NCBI RefSeq assembly: GCF_001428245.1
Contig: NZ_LMRV01000033.1
Location: 2,388-66,387 of the forward strand
Direction of reading: 5' to 3'
DNA: 64,000 nt
Origin: Paenibacillus sp. Soil522
GTDB lineage: Bacteria > Bacillota > Bacilli > Paenibacillales > Paenibacillaceae
Both the position numbers and the translations under genes were made by a program. Below, piece after piece: positions 1-9,795 of this stretch. Below the pieces are notes generated by a model. That model made no database searches. It was not told where the DNA came from and worked only from the letters and a program-made list of their open reading frames with translations. The first letter of the stretch is position 1. Each line of letters begins with the position of its first letter.

Positions 1-542
1 GGAGTCCCCCTTCTTATCTTTCACCTTTTACCAACCGGGCGAAATCCTGCGAATAAGCGAGCATTCGTGAGAAAATCATATCTTACCGAGGGAGTTCAAC
101 TTTGGTACAAGCTTCTTATAAAGTTGGCTGTATCATGTTCACATAAAATAATAATACGGATATTTTTTGGTGGAACAAATGAAATGGAAAACGGTTTTGA
201 CCGGAATAGATGGTGAGAACCTCCAAGGGCATCGTAGAGAATGTGTGCGCAAAATGGAATTTTATGGATAATTATATAATTGCTCTATAATAAGATCCGT
301 CCCTCGGGATAGCTGATTGAAGCGATTTTTTTGTAAATAGAGAAAAATGGTTTCGCTATTTCGAGAAAACGAGCCCGAAGGATGGGAATAGAGAAAATTT
401 GTTTCTCTATTATGAGACCCGTCCCTCGGGATAGCCTGGATGCAGCCATTTTTTCGAAAATTGAGAAAAATGGTTTCTCTATTCGTTAGGTTCGCTTGCA
501 AGTGAAAGGGATTGTCAGTCATTTCTCACCGGAATGGATTGC
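1..542. other. Intergenic region at left edge
   Basis: No convincing coding region is seen. The reverse strand of the first 30 bases is purine-rich (AAGAAGGGGGA) and could be the ribosome binding site of a leftward gene beginning outside the window; this is a guess. The right half holds the palindromic repeats annotated separately. Confidence 0.5.
297..483. repeat. Three palindromic intergenic repeats with two companion repeats
   Basis: Three near-identical 25-bp palindromes lie at 336-360, 387-411 and 459-483. Each starts AATAGAGAAA or AATTGAGAAA and ends with a TTTCTCTATT or TTTCGCTATT arm, so each can fold into a hairpin. A 17-bp direct repeat (CCGTCCCTCGGGATAGC) occurs at 297-313 and 419-435, giving a composite unit of about 80-120 bp that is partly duplicated. 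The region looks like a multicopy extragenic repeat family. An open frame on the minus strand across it only reflects the repeat. Confidence 0.75.
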
Positions 543-2075
543 CTACCGTGGCAGGTTAACCGGCAGTAATATCCGGAACGTCGTGCCTTCTCCGGGCTGG
601 CTGTCGACCTCGATCGTTCCCATATGCGCATCCACGATTGATTTCGTGATGGCAAGACCTAGTCCGGCACCGCCGGTTTTGCGCGTTCTGGACGATTCGC
701 TGCGGTAAAAGCGTTCGAACAAATGAGGCAGATGCGCGGCCTGAATGCCGGCGCCATTATCGGCAACGGTTAATTCGGCTTGGTCAGCCTTCCGGGCAAG
801 CGAAATTGTGATCACGCCCGATTCTGAATCGGTATGCTGCACAGCGTTAAGAAACAAATTTAATAAAACCTGCTTAAGCTTGTCGGCATGGAATCGTCCG
901 CTTACGTTAGGGACAAGCGCAAGCTCTACCTTTCGGCTGCCGGCAAGCAGCTGCAATTGCGGCTCCATCTCCAGCAGCAGCTCATCAAGCCGGATATCGG
1001 CCAGCTGCAGCTGCGGGTCTTGATCCAGCTTTGCCAGTGCGAGCAAATCCTCGACAAGCTTGTTAATGCGCTTTGATTCAAGCTGCATGCTGTTCAACGC
1101 GCGATGGAGCTGCTCGGGATTTGCCGCCGCCCCGCGCAGCAGCACCTCCAGAAAACCGTGAATGGACGTGAGCGGCGTTCGAAGCTCATGCGAGGCATCG
1201 GCAACGAACCGGCGCATTTTTTCTGTCGTTTTCCGCTCGGTCTCAAAGGAGGCATCCAATCGCTCAAGCATTCCGTTAAAAGCGTTCGACAATCGATCGA
1301 TCTCCTCTTGTCCCTGGCTGGCAGGAATTCGCTTCGTTAAGCTGCCCGCATCGGTTTGTTGAGCGGCCAATACGACTCGGGATAACGGTTTTAGCGTCCG
1401 GCGGAGCAGAGGCAAATAGAGCGCGAGCCCTGCAGCGAGCGCCAAAACAGACAAACCGGCAAATATAGCCAGCTGGGTCATGAGCAGCTGCTTAAGTGAA
1501 TCCGTTTCCGTGCTCACTTGAATGATGCCCTCGGGATTGTTTGGCGGACCTGCGAGCCGGTAGACGACGAGCTGCTCCGTTCCTTGCGCATTGTTTACTA
1601 TTTTGTAGCCGACTTGCTTATGCTGCTGAAGCTGATATCTAATTTGCTCATATTGTTCCGCCGATAAGAGCGGAGCATTGGCCCCGGTATCCTTCGATAC
1701 GTCGGTTACGGTACCGTTCAGATCGATAAATACGATGGATAAACCTGGTTGATAGAACAAGGGTGAATCCCGGCGATTTCTTTGCGGTCGATCAGCCGGA
1801 GCGGTATAGCCATTCTGATATACGGAATCAGGATGATTATTGCCCATATCGGGATTCGTTCGATCTGTAAACCAATCCATTGGCATGGACATCATTTGCG
1901 TGTTCAAGGACTCGGCTTTATTTTTGAAAACAAAATCTTTCATTATCACGTATTGCAGAACGCCGATGAGCAGGAACAAGGCGGCTAAAATAAGCAAGGA
2001 GCGGTTCAATAGCTGGTAACGGAGCGAACGGGGGGCAAAGAGCCTAGTGATTGCGGCTAGCCTTGGCCTCATCAT
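543..2075 (-). CDS. HAMP-domain sensor histidine kinase
   Basis: A membrane sensor kinase of 510 residues that should phosphorylate the response regulator encoded just upstream. A first membrane segment lies near residues 24-44, followed by an extracytoplasmic loop of about 150 residues, a second membrane segment near 200-223, a HAMP linker, the HisKA helix with the phospho-acceptor in VADASHELRTPLTS (near residue 298), and a C-terminal HATPase domain with its N box (NLFLNAVQH) and G boxes (DNGAGI, GGAGLGL). This is the EnvZ/BaeS-like class. It overlaps the regulator gene by 4 bp, so the two are translationally coupled. The signal cannot be read from the sequence. The convergent-looking frames inside it are shadows. 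Confidence 0.93.
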   Translation of the reverse strand: MMRPRLAAITRLFAPRSLRYQLLNRSLLILAALFLLIGVLQYVIMKDFVFKNKAESLNTQMMSMPMDWFTDRTNPDMGNNHPDSVYQNGYTAPADRPQRNRRDSPLFYQPGLSIVFIDLNGTVTDVSKDTGANAPLLSAEQYEQIRYQLQQHKQVGYKIVNNAQGTEQLVVYRLAGPPNNPEGIIQVSTETDSLKQLLMTQLAIFAGLSVLALAAGLALYLPLLRRTLKPLSRVVLAAQQTDAGSLTKRIPASQGQEEIDRLSNAFNGMLERLDASFETERKTTEKMRRFVADASHELRTPLTSIHGFLEVLLRGAAANPEQLHRALNSMQLESKRINKLVEDLLALAKLDQDPQLQLADIRLDELLLEMEPQLQLLAGSRKVELALVPNVSGRFHADKLKQVLLNLFLNAVQHTDSESGVITISLARKADQAELTVADNGAGIQAAHLPHLFERFYRSESSRTRKTGGAGLGLAITKSIVDAHMGTIEVDSQPGEGTTFRILLPVNLPR

Positions 2076-2758
2076 GGAAAATCCATCCGATAGCCTGCGC
2101 CCCGGAGCGTACGAATTAACCGATGCTCCTTATCGTTCAATTTATCCCGGAGGGAGCGGATGTACACTTCAACAATATTTTCTTCACCGCCGAATTGATA
2201 GCCCCACACCTTGTCCAAAATAAGCGATTTGCTAAGCACGACGCCATTGTTCATAATGATGAACCGGAGCAGCTCGTATTCGGTAGGCGACAGCTCGAGC
2301 ACCTGCTCCAAGTAAATCAGCTCCTTGCGCCGGTCATCGAGGCGAAACGGCCCATAGACGACTTCACCAAGCAAATTGGGAAACTGATTGCGAAGCCTTG
2401 CCCCAATGCGCGCGAGCAGCTCGCTAAAGCTAAACGGCTTAACCAGATAATCGTCTGCGCCAAGCGTTAACCCTTTCACGCGATCCTCGATCTCATCCTT
2501 GGCCGTCAGCATGATAACGGCAATATTGTCTCCCGTTGCCCTGAGCGCCTGGCACACCTCAAACCCGTTCATGCCCGGCATCATAACGTCCAATATAACG
2601 ACATGAGGCGAAAAGACGGACGCTTCCTGCAGAGCGGCCTCCCCGTCATAAGCGACCCGAATGTCAAATCCTTCATTTATAAGTCCCAGCTCCAAAAACT
2701 GGACGATGTTCGGTTCGTCATCAACGAGCAATATTTTAATCCCCTTAAAGGATGTCAT
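2072..2758 (-). CDS. OmpR/PhoB-family response regulator
   Basis: A 228-residue transcriptional regulator with a receiver domain followed by a winged-helix DNA-binding domain. The acidic pocket is DD at residues 13-14, the phosphorylated Asp is D57 in VVILDVMMPG, and the switch Lys is in the VKPFSF motif. The C-terminal half carries the typical LSPTEYELL and RGAGYRM signatures of the OmpR wing. It is first in a two-gene operon with the histidine kinase that follows with a 4-bp overlap. The stretch of T-free purines (AAAGGGGATTTTGAC read on the minus strand) ahead of the ATG supplies the ribosome binding site. Its targets are unknown. Confidence 0.95.
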   Translation of the reverse strand: MTSFKGIKILLVDDEPNIVQFLELGLINEGFDIRVAYDGEAALQEASVFSPHVVILDVMMPGMNGFEVCQALRATGDNIAVIMLTAKDEIEDRVKGLTLGADDYLVKPFSFSELLARIGARLRNQFPNLLGEVVYGPFRLDDRRKELIYLEQVLELSPTEYELLRFIIMNNGVVLSKSLILDKVWGYQFGGEENIVEVYIRSLRDKLNDKEHRLIRTLRGAGYRMDFP

Positions 2759-3125
2759 GTCAAAATCCCCTTTCGCTGTATACCACTCTATTATCGGCCT
2801 TTTTCAGAAAAGATGCACCTGTTTGCGCGATGATTCAGCAAACTTTCAGCGGCCCGGTCTAGAGAAATATATTAAATTTATGCACTTCATTCTAAAGAAA
2901 CCTGCATACGATTTTTTTTTGATCATGATACGATAGTTAATATTTAAAGAATCGTTAGATTTTAAATACGATATTCGAAAAATTTGTAATCAATCGTTAA
3001 TATCTGCACTTTTGCTTAGAGAATAGATGCTTCATTATTAATGTAGCTTTCAAGCTGTCTGGAAAATGTGAGATATAGGCGTGCATAGGAAGAAAAATAG
3101 TAAAACGTAAAAAGGAGAGTCAGCC
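2759..3125. promoter_or_regulatory. Divergent promoter region between two-component pair and GH88 gene
   Basis: This 367-bp gap separates the leftward regulator from the rightward hydrolase and must hold both promoters. Three similar AT-rich words occur on the plus strand: CGATAGTTAATAT at 2931-2943, AATCGTTAGAT at 2950-2960 and AATCGTTAATAT at 2992-3003. They could be binding sites for a regulator, but the spacing is irregular. A good ribosome binding site (AAAGGAGAG) precedes the GH88 start at 3126. Confidence 0.4.
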
Positions 3126-4316
3126 ATGTCAAACGTTCATTTTGAGCCTATAAATAACCTGGAGCTTTTTAATAAACCGCCGCAATGGGAGCAATCTGAC
3201 GTAGAGAAAGCGATTCAATTCGTTCTCAGTCAAATCGACCGCAATTTGAACACCTTTACCGAGCAGTTTCCCGATGCGGCAAGCACCGGAAATGTCTATC
3301 CGGCTATTGGCAACATCGAATGGACCTCGGGCTTTTGGACAGGAATGCTGTGGCTTGCCTACGAGGTAACAGGTGACGAAAAGTACCGCCAAACAGCGGA
3401 AATACAGCTAAGCAGCTATCGGGAGCGTGCCGAGCAGAGGCTGTACACAGATACGCATGATCTCGGATTTCTGTATTCGCTATCCTGCGTGGCCGCTTAT
3501 AAATTAACGGGCAATGAAGAGGCGAAGCGGATTGCCCTGCTTGCTGCCGACTTGCTCATGGAGCGTTATTTTGACAAAGCAGGCATCGTGCAGGCATGGG
3601 GAGCGCTTGATGATCCTGAGCAGCAGGGGCGTATGATCATTGATTGCAATTTGAATTTGCCTCTCCTTTATTGGGCTTCCGAGATTACGGGCAACCCGGC
3701 ATATGCGGAGGCCGCAGCCAGGCATATCGGGCAGGCGGCACGTTATATCGTGCGCGAGGATGCCTCGACCTACCACACCTTCTATATGGATGTGAACAGC
3801 GGCGGTCCGAAATTCGGACGTACGCATCAGGGCTATGCCGACGATTCCTGCTGGGCGCGCGGTCAGGCTTGGGGAATTTACGGCTTTCCGCTCAGCTATA
3901 TTTATACGGGGGATGAATCTCTGCTTGACCTGACGAAAAAACTTTCCAATTATTACTTAAACCGTCTGCCGGATGATCTTGTAGCTTATTGGGATCTGAT
4001 ATTCCAAGAAGGGACGGAGCAAGAGCGCGACACCTCTACCGGAGCGGTAGCGGCTTGCGGCCTTCTTGAGCTTGCGAAGCATTTGCCTATGCTTGATCCT
4101 TCCAAGCGAATTTACGAAAATGCGGCGCTCCATACTTTAAAAGCTTTAAGCGAAAATTATACGGCGGCTTCCGCCCCGGAATCAAACGGCATTCTTTTGC
4201 ACGGTGTATACAACAAACCGCGGGGAATGGGTATCGACGAGTGCAATATTTGGGGCGATTATTATTACTTTGAGGCGCTGGTAAGGATATCGAAGGACTG
4301 GCAGCTATATTGGTAA
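3126..4316 (+). CDS. GH88 unsaturated glucuronyl hydrolase
   Basis: A 396-residue cytoplasmic glycoside hydrolase, close in length to the Bacillus sp. GL1 enzyme. GH88 enzymes hydrate and cleave the unsaturated uronic acid left at the non-reducing end by polysaccharide lyases. The two Asp residues essential in the family are visible: D112 in THDLGF and D173 in MIIDCNLNLP. The alpha6/alpha6-barrel signatures WTSGFWTGMLW, FGRTHQGYADDSCWARGQAWGIYG and NIWGDYYYFEAL are present. No signal peptide is seen, so it acts on imported oligosaccharides. The start is set by AAAGGAGAG 8 bases upstream. The GH43 gene follows after 30 bp, probably in one operon. The related GH105 family is a less likely alternative. 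Confidence 0.92.
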   Translation: MSNVHFEPINNLELFNKPPQWEQSDVEKAIQFVLSQIDRNLNTFTEQFPDAASTGNVYPAIGNIEWTSGFWTGMLWLAYEVTGDEKYRQTAEIQLSSYRERAEQRLYTDTHDLGFLYSLSCVAAYKLTGNEEAKRIALLAADLLMERYFDKAGIVQAWGALDDPEQQGRMIIDCNLNLPLLYWASEITGNPAYAEAAARHIGQAARYIVREDASTYHTFYMDVNSGGPKFGRTHQGYADDSCWARGQAWGIYGFPLSYIYTGDESLLDLTKKLSNYYLNRLPDDLVAYWDLIFQEGTEQERDTSTGAVAACGLLELAKHLPMLDPSKRIYENAALHTLKALSENYTAASAPESNGILLHGVYNKPRGMGIDECNIWGDYYYFEALVRISKDWQLYW

Positions 4317-4346
4317 TCGTTCAAAACACAAAGGAGGCAACACAGC

Positions 4347-5921
4347 TTGTTTATAAACAATCCGATTTTACCCGGCTTTAATCCCGATGCATCCTTCCTG
4401 CGCGTCGGCGAGGATTATTATATTGCGACGTCAACCTTCGAATGGTTTCCAGGCGTTCAGCTCTATCACTCGAAGGATTTGGCGAATTGGGAGCTGCTTC
4501 CGCATGCATTGACGCGCACGTCGCAAGTGGATTTGAGAGGCAATCCGAGCTCGGGAGGCATTTGGGCGCCCGCGCTCTCTTACGATAACGGGCTCTTCTA
4601 TTTATTATTTACGGATGTAAAGGCACGGAAAGGCGTCTACAAGGATTTGCACAATTATTTGGTAACGGCGGAGAATATCAACGGGCCTTGGTCCGAGCCC
4701 GTTTACTTGAATGGCAGCGGTTTTGATCCTTATTTATTTCACGATACGGATGGAACGAAGTGGCTGCTTAATATGCAGTGGGATTTCCGGGACAACCATT
4801 CCAGGTTCGGCGGCATTGTTTTGCAGCAATATGATCCGGGGGAGCAGCGCCTTGTCGGTTCGGTTAAAACCATCTATAAAGGCACGGACATCGGCGTAAC
4901 CGAAGGACCTCAGATATTTAAGCGCGGCGGCTATTATTATTTGCTGGTGGCAGAGGGTGGAACAGGCGTCAATCATGCGGCTACGTTAGCCCGCTCGCGT
5001 CATTTGGAAGGGCCGTATGAAACGGATCCGGACTATCCGATCATGACGACGCGCGGCGCTCCGGAATATCCGCTGCAAAATGCGGGTCATGGCATGGTAG
5101 TAGAAACACAAACAGGCGAATGGTATATGACGCATATTTGCAGCCGGCCTTTCGCGGGAACGAAGCTTAATCCGCTCGGCAGAGAAACGTCGATTCAGCG
5201 CTGTGTGTGGACGGAGGACGGATGGCTCAGACTGGCGCATGAAGGCAGGTTACCGGCCCTTGCGGCGCCTGCGCCGGACCTTGCGCCGCATCCATTCCCT
5301 GAACAGCCGGCGAAGGATGATTTTGATGCTCCGGCCCTAGGGCTTCAATATCAAACGCTTCGCGTTCCAGCAGAGGAGTCATGGCTTAGCCTTAGCGAAC
5401 GTCCGGGCTATCTGCGCCTTCGCGGCCGGGAATCGCTGAATTCGTGGCATCGTCAAAGCATGGTTGCGCGTCGACTGGAGCATTTTAACTGTACGGTGGA
5501 GACGCGTATGGATTATGAGCCGGACCATTTTATGCAAATGGCCGGGCTTGTCTTCTACTACGATGAGCAGGATTATTATTATTTAAGAGTCACCCGGGAC
5601 GGAGAGAATGGACGGAAGCTGGGTGTCGTGTGCTCGAAGAGCGGGAAGTATCAGGAGGACAGAGCCGGCGAGCTTGACGTTGAAGGCTGGCCGACCTATT
5701 ATTTGCGGGCAATCGTCAAGGAGCAATCGCTTCAGTTCTATGTTTCCCCTGACGGCGGGCAGTGGCAAGCAGTTGGCGGTGAGCTGGATATGGGCGTGCT
5801 GTCAGATGAATACGGCGGCAAGCTTGGCTTCACCGGCGCGATGATCGGCTTATGCGCGCAGGACATAAACGGTACGAAGAAGCATGCGGATTTTGATTAT
5901 TTGTCTTATTCGATTGGTTAA
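4347..5921 (+). CDS. GH43 family glycosidase (beta-xylosidase/arabinofuranosidase type)
   Basis: A 524-residue enzyme that starts at TTG with the ribosome binding site AAAGGAGG 9 bases upstream. The five-bladed propeller catalytic domain comes first, with the three acidic residues of the family: D14 in NPDASFLRV, D127 in GSGFDPYLF and E186 in GVTEGPQIF. From about residue 330 there is a C-terminal beta-sandwich of the GH43 C2 type (KDDFDAPALG onwards), as in intracellular beta-xylosidases. No signal peptide is seen. It probably removes xylose or arabinose from imported oligosaccharides and shares an operon with the GH88 gene. Exact sugar specificity cannot be told from sequence. Confidence 0.92.
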   Translation: MFINNPILPGFNPDASFLRVGEDYYIATSTFEWFPGVQLYHSKDLANWELLPHALTRTSQVDLRGNPSSGGIWAPALSYDNGLFYLLFTDVKARKGVYKDLHNYLVTAENINGPWSEPVYLNGSGFDPYLFHDTDGTKWLLNMQWDFRDNHSRFGGIVLQQYDPGEQRLVGSVKTIYKGTDIGVTEGPQIFKRGGYYYLLVAEGGTGVNHAATLARSRHLEGPYETDPDYPIMTTRGAPEYPLQNAGHGMVVETQTGEWYMTHICSRPFAGTKLNPLGRETSIQRCVWTEDGWLRLAHEGRLPALAAPAPDLAPHPFPEQPAKDDFDAPALGLQYQTLRVPAEESWLSLSERPGYLRLRGRESLNSWHRQSMVARRLEHFNCTVETRMDYEPDHFMQMAGLVFYYDEQDYYYLRVTRDGENGRKLGVVCSKSGKYQEDRAGELDVEGWPTYYLRAIVKEQSLQFYVSPDGGQWQAVGGELDMGVLSDEYGGKLGFTGAMIGLCAQDINGTKKHADFDYLSYSIG

Positions 5922-5946
5922 CCTAAGACGCGATCATATCTTTTTT

Positions 5947-6008
5947 AAAAAACGGTGTCTCAATGCCTGGCTGTGATATGGAGCCTGGTGTTTGGGCGCC
6001 GTTTTTAT
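5947..6008 (+). terminator. Possible terminator after GH88-GH43 operon
   Basis: AAAAACGGTG pairs with CGCCGTTTTT across a loop of about 40 bases that can fold further, and the structure ends in a T-run. The rest of the gap to 6231 shows no gene. Confidence 0.5.
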
Positions 6009-6231
6009 GCTGCTTATTAAGGCATGTATGAAGGGGAGCTGTGCGTTTAAGTCGGTTTGGTCGAACTAATGTAGATTTTCCTGCCCTGGATAGATGGACT
6101 CGGAGAAAACCACTATAATGAACATTGGAGCAGCAGATCGGTAAGAAGTTATAAAAACTGATATTATTGCTTAAAAAAATGAGATTGGGATGGAAATGGC
6201 TATGTTAAAGTTAGAGAAAGGGGGCAGGCTT

Positions 6232-7989
6232 ATGTTAAACGGATGGAAGCAAAAATGGCGCAGCATGTTCGTCAAATTTTCGGCAGCGTTCATTCTTGTA
6301 GGACTTATTCCACTGCTTGCACTCAGCTTCTTTTCGGTGCGAACATTTACGGGCCATGTCGAGCGGTATACATCTAACAATTTGCAGCAAATGATTTTGT
6401 ACATGAGCTATAATTTGAATTCGGTGTTCAAGGAATATGATGAAATATCAAAGCTCATGTATACGGGACGGTATGATGCCATTTTTGAAAGCTCTAAAAA
6501 TAATCAAACCCGCAATGTAAATGAGCTGGAGCAAATTAATTCGGTACCGATCAATGGTTTTTTGAAAACGATCCTTTACAGCGATTCCTTTATTAGAAGC
6601 ACTTATTTTGTGAGGGCGATGGACGGTAAGCTCTATTATCAGGCGAAGGAGAATCTCGCTTTTAAGCCCGAGGAGCTTCCGGTCGGGAAATGGCTGGAGC
6701 CGCTCCGCAAGGAGCCGAACCGTGTCGTTTCCTTTCCGATGCATCCCGAAAACTATTATTACGGTTCAGATAAATCGGTCATAACGATTGGCCGGAATTT
6801 AATTGATGTTTCCGGTACGCTGACAAGCAAGCCTAAGGTGATCGGAACGCTCTTTTTTGACGTCGACGTGGCTGTATTCGATCAGTTCTTTAAGGAGCTG
6901 AGACTAGGAGAAAACGATGAGTTCTATGTGCTGGACGAGGCGGATAATATTTATTTCAGCAATTTAAATATGGTAGGCGCGAAGCAAGACGTCTTGACGG
7001 ATTCCGACGAGGAGACGCTTGTGCTGAATGATCCGGTATCTTTCTTGAATGGCCGGGTCGTAGCTTTATTCAAGAAAAAAAATCTTTACGAGCAGCTCGA
7101 TACGACCAGATTTGCCGTTTATTGGGCGATTGCCATCTCAGCAATTGTGCTAATCGTGATGGGCGGCTGGTTTTCGCGCAAATTGGCGGAGCCGATCAGC
7201 CGCCTCATTAAACAAATGATCAAGGTGGAATCGGGAAATCTCGACGCAAAGGTTGAAATTAAAGGGAATGACGAGATGGGACGGCTCGGCCATGGCTTTA
7301 ACCGGATGGTAGAGCATTTGCAAATTTTCATTAATGAAGCTTATGTGGCGGAAATTAAACAGAAGCAGGCTGAACTAAACGCCTTAAAAAGCCAAATCCG
7401 GCCTCATTATTTGTATAATACGCTTGAAGTGATCCGAATGAATGCCGTGCATAATGATGCGGATGAAGTAGGAGACATGATTCTGTCTTTGTCCAATCAG
7501 CTCAAATATGTCATTGATTATGGGGAGGACTGGGTTCCCCTCCAAAGTGAAATTGATCATCTCAGAGACTATTTCTATATTATTCAGGTGCGTTACGAGA
7601 ACCGGTTCGAGCTCCGGGTCGACATTTCAGAAGAGGTGCAGCTGAATTGGTCGATTCTGAAGCTCTCTCTGCAGCCCATTGTGGAAAATGCGATACAGCA
7701 CGGCGTTCGTCAAAAGGGAAAAGGTACGGTCGGCATTACGGTAGAGGTAGCGGAAGAGAAGCTGGCCGTAACGATATATGATGATGGCGTGGGAATGGAG
7801 AAAGAGGAGCTGCAGCGTCTGGAGGAAATGCTTGCAGATCCGGTCGCGCCGTCTAAACATGTCGGCATTAAAAATGTTCACGAACGGATTAAATCCGTCT
7901 GCGGCAAGGAATATGGATTAACGGTCAATAGCCGGAAGCATGTCGGGACTTCTGTCCATATGATTTTGCCGATAAAGGAGGGCATGTAG
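6232..7989 (+). CDS. YesM-type sensor histidine kinase
   Basis: A 585-residue membrane kinase of the LytS/YesM class found with sugar ABC transporters in Bacillota. A membrane segment lies near residues 16-36, then an extracellular dCACHE-like sensing region, a second membrane segment near 290-312, a HAMP linker, the His_kinase domain with the acceptor in QIRPHYLYNTLEVIRM, and a HATPase domain with NAIQHG and DDGVGM boxes. The ATG at 6232 is preferred over the upstream ATG at 6190 because GAAAGGGGG precedes it and the following residues match a typical N-terminus. The YesN-like regulator follows after 1 bp. The signal is probably an oligosaccharide handled by the adjacent transporter. Confidence 0.92.
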   Translation: MLNGWKQKWRSMFVKFSAAFILVGLIPLLALSFFSVRTFTGHVERYTSNNLQQMILYMSYNLNSVFKEYDEISKLMYTGRYDAIFESSKNNQTRNVNELEQINSVPINGFLKTILYSDSFIRSTYFVRAMDGKLYYQAKENLAFKPEELPVGKWLEPLRKEPNRVVSFPMHPENYYYGSDKSVITIGRNLIDVSGTLTSKPKVIGTLFFDVDVAVFDQFFKELRLGENDEFYVLDEADNIYFSNLNMVGAKQDVLTDSDEETLVLNDPVSFLNGRVVALFKKKNLYEQLDTTRFAVYWAIAISAIVLIVMGGWFSRKLAEPISRLIKQMIKVESGNLDAKVEIKGNDEMGRLGHGFNRMVEHLQIFINEAYVAEIKQKQAELNALKSQIRPHYLYNTLEVIRMNAVHNDADEVGDMILSLSNQLKYVIDYGEDWVPLQSEIDHLRDYFYIIQVRYENRFELRVDISEEVQLNWSILKLSLQPIVENAIQHGVRQKGKGTVGITVEVAEEKLAVTIYDDGVGMEKEELQRLEEMLADPVAPSKHVGIKNVHERIKSVCGKEYGLTVNSRKHVGTSVHMILPIKEGM

Positions 7990-7990
7990 C

Positions 7991-9586
7991 TTGATAAGAA
8001 TTGTACTAGCCGATGATGAGCCGCTCATTATTAAAGGTCTTCGCAAGCTGATCGATTGGGAAGCGTTCGGCACTCAAATTGTTGGACAAGCTTATGACGG
8101 CAATGAATTAATGGAGCTGATTGAGGAGCATAGGCCCGAAATTGTTTTTAGCGACATTAGTATGCCCCACCGGACGGGTATTGATATACTCAAGGAACTT
8201 AAAAGCAAAGAAATAGCTACAAAGATCATCTTTATTACCGCGTATCAGGAGTTCTCCTACGCAAGAGATGCCGTCGCCTACGGTGCCGTTGATTATTTAG
8301 TGAAGCCTGTCGTTAAGCAGCAGCTTGAGAATGTACTCGCTAAAGCCATCTCGCTCATAACGGAGCAGCATGAACAGACCATTCGCAAGAGCAAGCTTCA
8401 GCATCTCGAGCGAAAAAGCAAAAGCGATGAGCTGCAGGAGTGGCTGCTCGGTCTCATAGACGGTACGCTCCCCGCCAATCCGGACGCTTGCAGGCAGCTT
8501 GAAGAAGAGCTGCGTGGACCGCTGCTGTCTGCTGTCATCGTCGAAACCGACCATATAACTGAGAGCCCGGACCGCTGGAAAGAGAAGGAGCGGCGGTTAA
8601 TTGCGTTCGCTATCGGCAACATTTTACAAGAGCTTGTCGTTGCTTCTGGAAATGGGCAGGTCATGCATAAAAATGGGAAATATATCATCGTTATGAATCA
8701 TGAAGAGGTTCATACTTCTGTGAACATCGCTCAGGATATCCGGGATAAAATCAACGCTTTTTTAAAGCTGAGCGTTTCAATAGGAATAGGCCAGCCGGTG
8801 AAGCTCATTACGGAGCTGGAGTATTCGGGCAAGCAAGCAGAGCAGGCGCTTCAGTTGAAATATTTTAACGGGTTGAACCGCATTCATCTCTTTAAGCCTC
8901 TGGAATCCAAGCCGCCATTCGATAAGGAACTGTATGCCCTGCAAATGGCGGTTGTCAGCGGGCTGACGGTCAATCAATGGCCGGAAGCGGAAACAGCGAT
9001 GAATAAGCTGCTCGAAACGATAAGGACAGCGGCATACGGAAACCGCACATTAGCGGTCTCAACCTGTTTCTCTTCCATATTGTTTATCATACAGGAGCTA
9101 ACGAAATCGGGTATGACCCTGGCGGCGGAGAGCGTGGATTTGCATGATTTGCAAAATAGGCTGGGCGCGTATGAAACCTTTGAGGAGATGAAAGAAGAGA
9201 CCGTGCGTGCCATCGAGCAAATCTTTTCCATGCAGGAAGTAGATAGCGGCAACAAGGACAAGGTGCTAATGGCAAAAGTTAAGCAGTATATCGATGAGCA
9301 TTATGCGGAAGAGTTAACGCTTGAGTCGGTCGCGGGGCTTGCTTTCATCAATCCGTATTACTTCAGCAGCTTCTTTAAAAAGCATACCAAACAAAATTTT
9401 AAGCAGTACGTGACGGAAGTCAGAATGAAGCATGCCGTTCGGCTGCTCATCCATACCGATCAAATGGTTTATGAAATAGCAGAGAAAGTCGGTTATAATA
9501 ACGCGCGTCACTTCAGCGATATGTTTAAGAAGCAGTATGGGCAATTGCCGCATGATTTCCGTCAGGAAAGGAAAAAACAAGAATGA
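7991..9586 (+). CDS. YesN-type response regulator with AraC DNA-binding domain
   Basis: A 531-residue regulator. An N-terminal receiver domain (LADDEPLI, phospho-Asp in VFSDISMPH, Lys in YLVKPV) is followed by a long linker region and a C-terminal AraC/XylS helix-turn-helix pair from about residue 425 (LTLESVAGLAFINPYYFSS and IAEKVGYNNARHFSDMFKK). The TTG start has AAGGAGGG about 8 bases upstream, and that site lies inside the kinase gene, so translation is coupled. Phosphorylated by the neighbouring kinase, it probably activates the ABC transporter operon just downstream and perhaps the hydrolases on either side. Confidence 0.93.
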   Translation: MIRIVLADDEPLIIKGLRKLIDWEAFGTQIVGQAYDGNELMELIEEHRPEIVFSDISMPHRTGIDILKELKSKEIATKIIFITAYQEFSYARDAVAYGAVDYLVKPVVKQQLENVLAKAISLITEQHEQTIRKSKLQHLERKSKSDELQEWLLGLIDGTLPANPDACRQLEEELRGPLLSAVIVETDHITESPDRWKEKERRLIAFAIGNILQELVVASGNGQVMHKNGKYIIVMNHEEVHTSVNIAQDIRDKINAFLKLSVSIGIGQPVKLITELEYSGKQAEQALQLKYFNGLNRIHLFKPLESKPPFDKELYALQMAVVSGLTVNQWPEAETAMNKLLETIRTAAYGNRTLAVSTCFSSILFIIQELTKSGMTLAAESVDLHDLQNRLGAYETFEEMKEETVRAIEQIFSMQEVDSGNKDKVLMAKVKQYIDEHYAEELTLESVAGLAFINPYYFSSFFKKHTKQNFKQYVTEVRMKHAVRLLIHTDQMVYEIAEKVGYNNARHFSDMFKKQYGQLPHDFRQERKKQE

Positions 9587-9611
9587 CCGGGCTGCCGGTC
9601 ATTTTCATTTT
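9582..9611 (+). terminator. Terminator after kinase-regulator operon
   Basis: AATGACCGG pairs with CCGGTCATT around a GCTG loop, followed by a T-rich tail. The stop codon of the regulator lies in the left arm. Confidence 0.8.
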
Positions 9612-9713
9612 TTATAGGCCAATTTGCCTGTCTCATAGTTCTTAAAATACCCGCATATGCGGCTTAAAAAAGTTCATTCTATCCATATCTTATCGGTGTT
9701 AATCTAAGTACAG

Positions 9714-9727
9714 GGAAAGCGGTTACG
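9714..9727 (+). promoter_or_regulatory. Candidate cre (CcpA) site upstream of ABC transporter
   Basis: GGAAAGCGGTTACG resembles the catabolite-responsive element consensus (TGWAARCGYTWNCW) at 11 of 14 positions, and lies about 70 bp ahead of the substrate-binding protein start. This fits glucose repression of a sugar transporter. It is inferred from the motif alone. Confidence 0.4.
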
Positions 9728-9795
9728 ATCAATGCTGCGCACATCGTATCTTTCATCCCAATCTTTGAAACATATAAGGGGAGGCATTTAGACAC

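Noticed and set aside
297-483. Repeat cluster considered as a CRISPR array
   Set aside because: Only three units, palindromic, unequal spacing (26 and 47 bp), with the spacers themselves repeated; no cas genes.
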